Shown piece by piece: positions 57,511 through 64,000 of a DNA stretch of 64,000 bases. Positions within the stretch are counted from its first letter, which is position 1. Each line of letters starts with the position of its first letter. The translations under genes and the position numbers were made by a program. The notes below the pieces were generated by a model. It was not told where the DNA came from. It saw nothing but the letters and a program-made list of their open reading frames with translations, and did not search any database. The stretch is from contig CM051521.1 in the NCBI GenBank assembly GCA_028015205.1, forward strand, positions 67,254,314 to 67,318,313, given 5' to 3'. This DNA is from Mytilisepta virgata. Its lineage: Eukaryota > Mollusca > Bivalvia > Mytilida > Mytilidae.

Positions 57511-58298
57511 CAAGGCAAGTATACTATTGCAAAGTTTATAGCATAATGCATTTGTGCACCATGGATCTTAAGTTTAGCTATTATGTGTGCAAAGGTATTA
57601 AGGTTTTAAAAAGTTTATGCCACCCCGACTACAGGAAAGTTACACCTATATCTCGCCTTTCGTGACTTTCGTTGCTGCCGAAACAAAAATTAACACTTGA
57701 TTCGGTACCAACAAAAGGGGATGTAGCTGATATATGCTTAATATATATTAAAGAAAGCCAGACAAATTATGATTTCACTTCTTTAGATGTTCTGAAAATA
57801 CTGTACTAGCATTTATGAATTACATATATCAGTTAATGGTAGGCAAAGGTTGTTTGATTCCAATATTGATACACAAGATGTACACATGTTGTTAACTTAC
57901 AATTCGTCAGTTGTGCTCAAGGCTTAAAACATTGAAAGCCAAAACAATTACCCAAAACATTTAAGAGCAAATTCAAAATCCAAAATGACCAAAAAACCAT
58001 CTAGGGACAGAGCTCTGCATAAGGGAGATGTTCAGTTTTCACAAAATTTAAAATTTTTGTAACAGTAAATTTAAAGCATCAATTCACATTAGTAGCAAAA
58101 CACTAGAAACTGAGCAGGTGATTAAGACTGATTTGGGATCTTTGAGGCTCATATATTTGACAGTGTTAAATAAAAAGCTTTGCTAACCGCAGCATGATAT
58201 GACCACAACATGCTTTTCATGCCACCTTTATCCCCATGTATCAAGAACTGTAATAGATAGTTAAAATCTCCATTGAAATCAGATGAAAAATAAAAAAA
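57511..58298. other. Intergenic DNA with a decayed poly-C 5' end
   Basis: 58165-58205 (AATAAAAAGCTTTGCTAACC, then GCAGCATGATATGACCACA) resembles the poly-C 5' terminus, strongly diverged. Otherwise nothing recognised. Confidence 0.4.
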
Positions 58299-59779
58299 AT
58301 AAAATGCTCCGCTGGGCGCAGCTTGATACGACCGCAGAGGTCGAATAATTTCTCATTTACCCACCCCCCTAAATTTTTTTTCAAACCCCACCCCCCCTTT
58401 CGTTTGATACTTTGCAACCATAACAGCCCATTTAAATACACCATAATTTATTAAAATAGAAAATGACATCATAGTCATGGATGGTAAATTTTAAATATAC
58501 ATAATTTAAAAGCATTTTAGATGAGATAAACAAAAAAACTTCATCAGCAAATTTTATATTTCCAAATTTCCAACGAACTTCATTAAACTAAAGATATTGG
58601 CAAATTTCCAATGGAATTTGTTAATAATAAAGTTTTGATAACAGGTCACACATATCAATTTCTTGCTATTACACAATACTGTGCAATTGAAAATTTATTG
58701 AAATATTTGATACATAATAGGTTTATGACACAGAATAAGTGAAATCAAAAAACTTAGAATTGGTCATATGATTTGAATTTATATTCAACTTTTTTCTTCT
58801 TGTGCAATACAATATGCTGTGGATAAATGCCCCACCCCCCCCCCCCCCCCAAAAAAAAAAAATTACCCCTTTTTTATCTTTAATTTTGGACCCCAATTTG
58901 AACCAACTTGAAAACTGGGCCCATAATAACAAAACTAAGTACAAATCTGAAATGAGAAAAAAATTTTCCCCACCCCCCGCCAATTTAATATTTACCCCAT
59001 AAATTTTGACACCCCCCCCCCCCCCCACTTTCCCTTTTTCAAAAAAAAAAATCTTTCCCTCAAGATAATGTCATAATCCCTATTCAAAATTATCATGAAG
59101 TTTGCAAACATAATTAAACATTTAAATACATCATTGAAGTCTTAAAATAAAAAATGACATATGCTTAAAATTAATATTAATTCATAGTAAGTTCTAAAAA
59201 TAAATTGACAGCTATAAATCACCCCAAAAACAATCAACATTTCTTTATACATAATTGAATCATACACAATATTTTACTTTAAATGTGTTTGGAATGTGTT
59301 TGGATTACCTTCCTTAGCCCACCAAGCTAATATCATAGATTTCTATTTATTTATACTACAGTTATTGTGCAAAAACCAAGAAAAATGCTTATTTGGGCCC
59401 TTTTTTAGCCCCTAATTCCTAAACTGTTGGGATCAAAACTCCAAAAAATGATCATAAACCTTGTGTTAAAATTTCATAGATTTCTATTTACTTATACTAG
59501 ACTTATTGTGCGAAAACCAAGAAAAATGCTTATTGGACCCTTTTTTGGCCCCTAATTCTTAAACTTTTGGGACCAAAACTCCCAAAAACAATCCCAACCT
59601 TCCTTTTGTGGTCATAAACCTTGTGTTTAAATTTCGTAGATTTCTATTAACTTATACTACATTTATAGTGCAAAAACCAAATGTCTACAGACTCCGACGG
59701 ACGACGGACGACGACGACGACGACGACGACGACGCCAACGTCATACCAATATACGACCGCAAAAATTTTGCGGTCGTAT
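58299..59779 (+). mobile_element. Poly-C element, copy 4 (deleted form)
   Basis: It starts AATAAAATGCTCCGCTGGGC with TTGATACGACCGCAGAGGTC, jumps to the middle of the C-tract block and ends with the CATAAACCTTGTG blocks, a (GAC)n run and the terminal palindrome at 59751-59779. At 59119-59170 it carries the unoccupied version of the Ngaro insertion site. Confidence 0.82.
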
Positions 59780-59930
59780 AATTACATATCTTATTGTTGC
59801 ATGTGCCACAGTCGTTTGAATTTTAGTGATAAAAATATTAAAAAACAATGAAAAAAAATTTGTAATATATGTATGTTTTTTAATATTTTTATCACTAAAA
59901 TTCAAACGACTGTGCATGTGCACATGTTCA
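59780..59930 (-). repeat. Copia 3' LTR remnant with MITE
   Basis: It starts (minus strand) TGAACATGTGCACATG, as the 5' LTR does, is cut by the MITE at 59807-59914 and resumes with GCACATGCAACAAT before running into unrelated DNA. The rest of the LTR is absent. The purine-rich stretch TTGAGGAGAC (about 59931-59940) just before it is the polypurine tract candidate. Confidence 0.7.
59807..59914. mobile_element. 108-bp foldback MITE
   Basis: The arms 59807-59845 and 59876-59914 are perfect 39-bp inverted repeats (CACAGTCGTTTGAATTTTAG.. and its complement) around a 30-bp loop. A 7-bp target duplication, CATGTGC, flanks it (59800-59806 and 59915-59921). The copia 5' LTR at 63700-63712 gives the empty site. 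It is a non-autonomous DNA element; the superfamily is not settled by 7 bp. Confidence 0.9.
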
Positions 59931-60054
59931 GTCTCCTCAACAGGAAATTGAGATTCAGCTTTTGCAGAGCTGATTATATACAAAATGTTCTGATCACTAT
60001 TTACATATGTACATATGCTTGGCTAGCTCAAGAGGCTAAACCAGGCAATCATCC

Positions 60055-60560
60055 ACCATAAACCATCTGCAAGAGCCTTCAACAGCTTGAGAGTTGAGGC
60101 TCCCCTTTTTGTTAGACAATCTGCTAGCTGGCATTTTGTGTCTATCCATTTGACTGCTCCTATCTGCTTATTGTATTAGCTCTTTAATACTGCTGATTTC
60201 TAATCTCAGTCTTTTGTCGATACATATTTTGTTGATTTCACAGCCTCATACAAAGACCGATTGTTAGTTATACAAATTATGGGCAACTTTTCTGGTCTTG
60301 CATTTCCAGTAGTCAGTTCTGTGAACAGAGTTGCTATTATCTATGCCATCTGCCATTGCCAAAGTTTCTCCATCTAATGTGCTACATACTATCCTTCTGA
60401 TTTTCTTTGACTGCCACATGAGAGGACAAAAATTCCATCTTTTCCCATTATTGAGATAAAATGTCCTTGTGTACCACCATTTTGCAAATTTCCTAAAGAT
60501 GCATCACTAAATATAACCACTTCTATATGTTCCAGACCTCCTAACTGTTGGAATTTCAAT
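60055..60560 (-). pseudogene. Copia RNase H, broken
   Basis: On the minus strand VVIFSDASLGNLQNGGTQGH gives the first RNase H Asp. After stops and shifts, QLADCLTKRGASTLKLLKAL marks the usual C-terminal end near 60120-60060. It would degrade template RNA. It is not continuously open. Confidence 0.75.
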
Positions 60561-60561
60561 T

Positions 60562-61580
60562 TCACCTCTTCAGATTCCAGATTATCTTGTTAGTTTCTAA
60601 TAGTGTTCTAACGGTCGTATGCTTGAATGAGGTACCTAAATAAGAAACTTCAAAAATGACGTCCGGTCTACTTTGTCTGGCAACCCATAATATCTGTCCT
60701 ATTTTAGACTGCAAAGATTCTTGTTCGATTTTTGCAAGACAATCTTCTTTTTCCATCAAACGATCCTTGTCTGCGGGTATTGTCTTTAAATTCTTCACAT
60801 ATTCTTTTTGGTACAATCGTAGTACTTCATGTTTGCACAATTCAATACCAACATAGGGAAACGATCCATCCTCCTGACTATGCTCTTTTCCTACTTTAAA
60901 AATTTCTCTGAACTTATCTATAACACACCTTTCAAAGTCACAAGTTCCAGCCCACAGAAAATCATCTACATGACATGCCAGAACACAATTGATTTCACCA
61001 GCCTTATTTTTCCAGTAAAATACTGCTGGGTCTACTTGCGAATTTTCACCTCTGCATGATTCTATGACCCCACAGACTCTATTATACCAGTTCAAGGAGG
61101 CATCAGCTAAACCACACACACACTTGCACAACTTAAAAACTTTTCCATTGATATTAGCCTCTGGAGGAGGTTCAATGAATAATTTGTCTGTAGAAAGGCA
61201 GTCTTTATATCTATTGTGTGTACTGACCAATTACATTGAGCAATTACCGCTAATATCAGTCTTAAAGATTCTGTGTTACATGTTGGAGAGTCTTCAGGAA
61301 TATCCTGTATTTGTGCTTCTTCAAAGCCACGGGGGGCCACTAGTCTTGCTTTTTCGCGTTATTTCTCCACCATCTTCCTTCAACGTTTTTTGTCCATTAT
61401 CTATTTGTTCAAAATATACTCCATTAGCTTTCCAAGATTCCAATTCCTTTTGTTTTGCCTCCTGAAAGTTTACATCCTTTAGCATTAATACATCATCCTG
61501 ATTATTAGATTCCTCATTGCTATCATCTTCCCATTCAAAGCCCTTCAACTTTATTAAGATCAACAGAAATTTCAGCATCC
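60562..61580 (-). pseudogene. Copia reverse transcriptase, broken
   Basis: The N-terminal part is in the frame 61578-61321 (EAKQKELESWKANGVYF). Next come WSVHTIDIKTAFLQ in 61340-61107 (the catalytic Asp of the first block) and the 222-codon frame 61230-60562. That frame has VFKLCKCVCGLADASLNWY, the catalytic CHVDDFLWAG (HVDD instead of YVDD) and SKIGQILWVARQSRPDVIFE. These are standard Ty1/copia RT blocks. At least three frame changes. Confidence 0.85.
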
Positions 61581-61739
61581 TTTAATGTTTCAGGCTCAGA
61601 GTATTTAAGATTGTACCAGTTTTTGTTTTTTCTAGTAGATTTTCCAGCTCGGCCTATAATTTCAGCAATACATCGATCACCTGTAGAATAGTCGATATAC
61701 TTAATTGTTTGTCCATTTTTCAATAAAATTGTCAACATC

Positions 61740-62513
61740 ATTACCATTTTGATTATCTTGTTGTTCAACTTGTTCAACTTGTTCAATTTGTTCAACTTGT
61801 TCAACTTGTTCAATTCAATCATTTGTCATCTCTATATCTAATCCATCAGGATTTTCATTTTCACTGTCTGAATCATAGGTATATTCAGGTTCCTTATTGA
61901 CACAAGTAGGTTTTTCATCTTTCATTACAGGTACTTTACTCTCTGTTTTGCCTTCCCTATTCTCTCCTATATCTGGTCTCTCTAGAAGTCCATTGCTCCA
62001 TGGGCTGTAAGCTGCAGTTGTCTTTATTTCTATATTATCCAAACTTCAAGAATTTTTTTTCACGAACTTTTTTTACTCCTCATAATACATCCTGCACTAA
62101 ATCTAGTGAATTCATCAATAATATGTAGATCCCATATCTTGTTAGCCTCTAATTCATGAAGATCTACAGCCACTGTCTCGTTATAATCAGCTGCAAGGGG
62201 AAGTCCAACAACAGGTCTAGCCACAGGTTTCTGCTCAGATTTCACAGGTCTCCATAACCTTTTGAAGCAACTTAAATGTCTCTGAATCCTGAGTTCCTTC
62301 ACTTCTCAATACCTTGCTTAGTTTATCAATATCTGCATGTCCAAATTGCCTATGCAACTTTGATAATATAGCCTCTTTCTCCTTTTCTGTCATGCTTGAA
62401 TTAACTACAAGAATTTCATCCCGTTGCGAAGAAATATCCCTACTTCTGTCTAGAATGTTCACACAGTAGTGACCACTGGAAGTAAATTCCAATTCTTTTG
62501 GTTCATTGAACAT
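61740..62513 (-). pseudogene. Copia integrase, broken
   Basis: The pre-integrase/zinc region is in 62513-62235 (KLHRQFGHADIDKLSKVL with H..H, then a terminal CEI that begins C-x2-C). 62302-62060 has ETVAVDLHELEANKIWDLHI with the first catalytic Asp. 62042-61815 has AAYSPWSNGLLERP, where the Glu is the third catalytic residue. The second Asp is lost at the frame break near 62050. A run of Lys-Leu-Asn repeats follows at about 61760-61810, reflecting a (TTGTTCAACTTG)n microsatellite. Confidence 0.78.
61758..61815. repeat. (TTGTTCAACTTG)n minisatellite in copia
   Basis: About five 12-bp units in the linker between integrase and RT. The unit is in frame and encodes a repeated Asn-Lys-Leu peptide. 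Confidence 0.85.
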
Positions 62514-62717
62514 TGTAGATTTATCATGTTACAAATCTAATACTGTGCCCGCCTTTTTAAGTGAGGATTTACTCAGCAGTAAAGGAATATCCGATTTAAC
62601 AACTTCAGTGTCAATGATTGTTTTTCCAATTTTGGCAGGGATTTTTGCTTGTTTAAAAGAGTGCACAACTTTACCATCCCCAAATCTGAATGGGCGCTGA
62701 CTTTCAGATATAGAAAC

Positions 62718-62996
62718 TTATTGAGGGTTAACATTCTCCATGTATTGCTTGAACGATTTCTCTCTACAGACAGTGCGTGTACAGGCTGTGTCTATAACAG
62801 CTGACCCTTGTGATTCTAACACAAATATCTCATTTGGTGAGACTTGTTCTTTTGTCAGTAAAGTTAAATGACAGTTGTCTACTTCTTCAGGATGGGTTTC
62901 TACTAGTTTAACAAAACACTTTTCAGGACAGATCTTTGCCCATTGGAATACACTTCCACATACTGCACACTGTGTCCTTTTCCCATACTTGTTCAT
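62718..62996 (-). pseudogene. Copia nucleocapsid/protease segment
   Basis: The frame encodes CAVCGSVFQWAKICPEKC, a cysteine-rich knuckle remnant, then QGSAVIDTACTRTVC, where DTA replaces the more usual DSG/DTG of the aspartic protease. The decayed stretch 62516-62717, in another frame, continues the protease region (FRFGDGK-type sequence on the minus strand). It would process the polyprotein. Confidence 0.7.
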
Positions 62997-63047
62997 TGTA
63001 TTTGTTCCATGCTGAGAATCTGGTTTTGGATGGAAGGGAAATCTTTT

Positions 63048-63620
63048 CTATTGAGCAATATATGCTTTTTGCTCTTTAATTCTAATACCCGACATATCAT
63101 TACAACTTTTACTTGAGCTTGCTCCAAAAATTCTCTGAAGAGCAGATTTCATTGGCCCATATTTCAAATCAGGTGAAGCTGTAAGGGCTAGTTGTCGATC
63201 CCTGGGTGTCAAATTAGCTTGGTATAGGATTTTAAAGGCTAGTACTGCTTCTGGCAAAGACATTTCATGTTTTCGGGATTTATTATACCTTTTATCGACT
63301 CTACTATAAATACATGTTCATTTCTTCTGATCTGTAGAAAGTATCAAAGTTCTTAAAGGCTTTATACGCTTTTTCCTTATCGTCTCTAAGAAACACCTTG
63401 TGTAGTTGCTCTAGTAATGAAGCCATACCCGTGTCTTTAGCCATATCAGCTCCAGGGATATCCATAGCAGACTCTCTTACATTTCTAGATAGTGTAAAAG
63501 AAAATGCCAAAGCTTGCTTTTCAGGTTTTAAATCTTTTACTAAGTAACTTCATTCTTCCATGTTTCATAAGTCATTGTTTTTGGCTTAAATGCTTGTGGG
63601 TTTTTAAAGTTGATTGCCAT
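63048..63620 (-). pseudogene. Copia gag, broken
   Basis: The likely start is the ATG at 63620-63618 (MAINFKNPQAFKPKTMTYET), just after the primer site. The frame shifts near 63545 and continues as LSRNVRESAMDIPGADMAKD and LHKVFLRDDKEKAYKAFKNF. A stop near 63304 is followed by 63263-63048 with LAFKILYQANLTPRDRQLAL. It would form the virus-like particle shell. Confidence 0.75.
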
Positions 63621-63628
63621 TTTTGTCA

Positions 63629-63647
63629 CCTGACACTCTGCTACCAA
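63629..63647 (-). promoter_or_regulatory. Copia primer binding site
   Basis: The minus strand reads TTGGTAGCAGAGTGTCAGG right after the LTR end. TGGTANCAGAG is the familiar copia-type site, complementary to an internal or 3' part of initiator Met tRNA. The exact tRNA was not verified. Confidence 0.7.
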
Positions 63648-63719
63648 TGTTAATTGATTAATTTACTCCCTAGTAACTGTTGATCCTCTAGATCTAATTG
63701 TTGCATGTGCACATGTTCA
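63648..63719 (-). repeat. Copia 5' LTR, about 72 bp
   Basis: On the minus strand it starts TGAACATGTGCACATGC and ends ATTAACA, with TG...CA termini. The upstream border is set by the loss of match to the 3' copy, the downstream one by the primer site. 72 bp is exceptionally short for an LTR. Confidence 0.65.
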
Positions 63720-64000
63720 GGTATCACCAGTGTATCCAGTTTCGACAAATACGCCCTCTATTTTGCCCACCCAAAGTAGTGATCGGATAAAACAGTAGAA
63801 CGTCTTTTGATCGGATATTAATGATATGCATAAAATTATGAATGTAATCAATATAAAGGTGATATGTTTTAAAATCGATTTACTGCTACGAGTATTTTTA
63901 TAGCAGTCAATAAATCATGATGAAAAAATTTCAGATTTTGGACGAAAAAAACACGTATTTTTTTCAGTCTCATTTTTCATCAACAATATCAATGGGAATT
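63720..64000. other. Right-edge intergenic DNA
   Basis: AT-rich sequence flanking the copia element. Nothing recognised. Confidence 0.4.

Larger units (their letters stand above)
59780..63719 (-). mobile_element. Ty1/copia LTR retrotransposon with very short LTR, minus strand
   Basis: From the 5' end on the minus strand: LTR 63719-63648, primer site 63647-63629, gag, zinc-finger/protease region, integrase, RT, RNase H, and the 3' LTR remnant at 59930-59780. Integrase precedes RT, as in all Ty1/copia elements. It has many frameshifts and stops. The 3' LTR is truncated after about 45 bp at the poly-C copy 4 terminus and contains a MITE. Confidence 0.85.

Noticed and set aside
59741..59983. 80-codon minus frame over the copia 3' LTR
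   Set aside because: It runs through the LTR, a foldback MITE and the poly-C palindrome; no coherent protein.
60656..61482. Plus-strand frames of 66-133 codons over the copia element
   Set aside because: Shadows of the minus-strand RT, which carries the recognisable motifs.

Overview
This window reads as non-genic DNA from an AT-rich animal genome. There are no bacterial-style operons, and essentially every long open frame belongs to a transposable element (TE) or is a tandem-repeat artefact. The mix of elements (Ngaro-type YR, Gmr1-like Ty3/gypsy, short-LTR Ty1/copia, non-autonomous Helitron, several MITEs, tRNA-related SINE) and the style of the dispersed repeats suggest a bivalve mollusc, possibly a mussel. 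That assignment is inference from general knowledge; nothing in the sequence names the species.

Layout. 1-14.2 kb: tandem arrays (about 163-bp units at 1-500, a CCAGAATTGT array near 2.0-2.45 kb, others), foldback/MITE-like elements and a SINE remnant. 14.2-17.2 kb: a long 'CACCTG-ended' dispersed repeat (family A) containing Helitron copy 1 and a 333-bp tandem array. 17.3-24.2 kb: TTCCATGGAA-rich DNA split by a Ty3/gypsy element (17712-24096) with both LTRs, whose integrase lies before the reverse transcriptase (Gmr1-type order). A TA-flanked MITE sits in its gag. 25.4-28.6 kb: 'poly-C element' copy 1. 28.6-32.2 kb: a decayed LINE, internally duplicated and interrupted by an 810-bp TA-flanked element. 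34.9-42.1 kb: a nested stack in which poly-C copy 2 contains a nearly complete Ngaro-type YR retrotransposon (35513-41635). That element is in turn cut by Helitron copy 2 (inside the tyrosine recombinase) and by a foldback element (inside repeat B1). 42.1-43.9 kb: a dead DIRS-like fragment on the minus strand. 44-56.5 kb: more family-A repeats, one split by poly-C copy 3. 58.3-59.8 kb: poly-C copy 4. 59.8-63.7 kb: a Ty1/copia element on the minus strand with a very short LTR, whose 3' LTR remnant carries a 108-bp foldback MITE.

Several insertions have self-consistent empty sites or target duplications within the window, so relative ages can be read directly. Poly-C is older than the Ngaro element, which is older than Helitron copy 2. 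Family A is older than both Helitron copy 1 and poly-C copy 3. The gypsy body and the copia 3' LTR are each older than the MITEs they carry. All the retroelement reading frames are broken by frameshifts or stops, so none looks autonomous now.

Host-gene evidence is weak: one 108-bp exon-like segment on the minus strand (56712-56819) with good splice borders and an acidic-rich peptide, plus a poorer candidate at 47881-48071. No tRNA, rRNA or CRISPR was recognised. Divergence figures and repeat borders were read by eye and are approximate.
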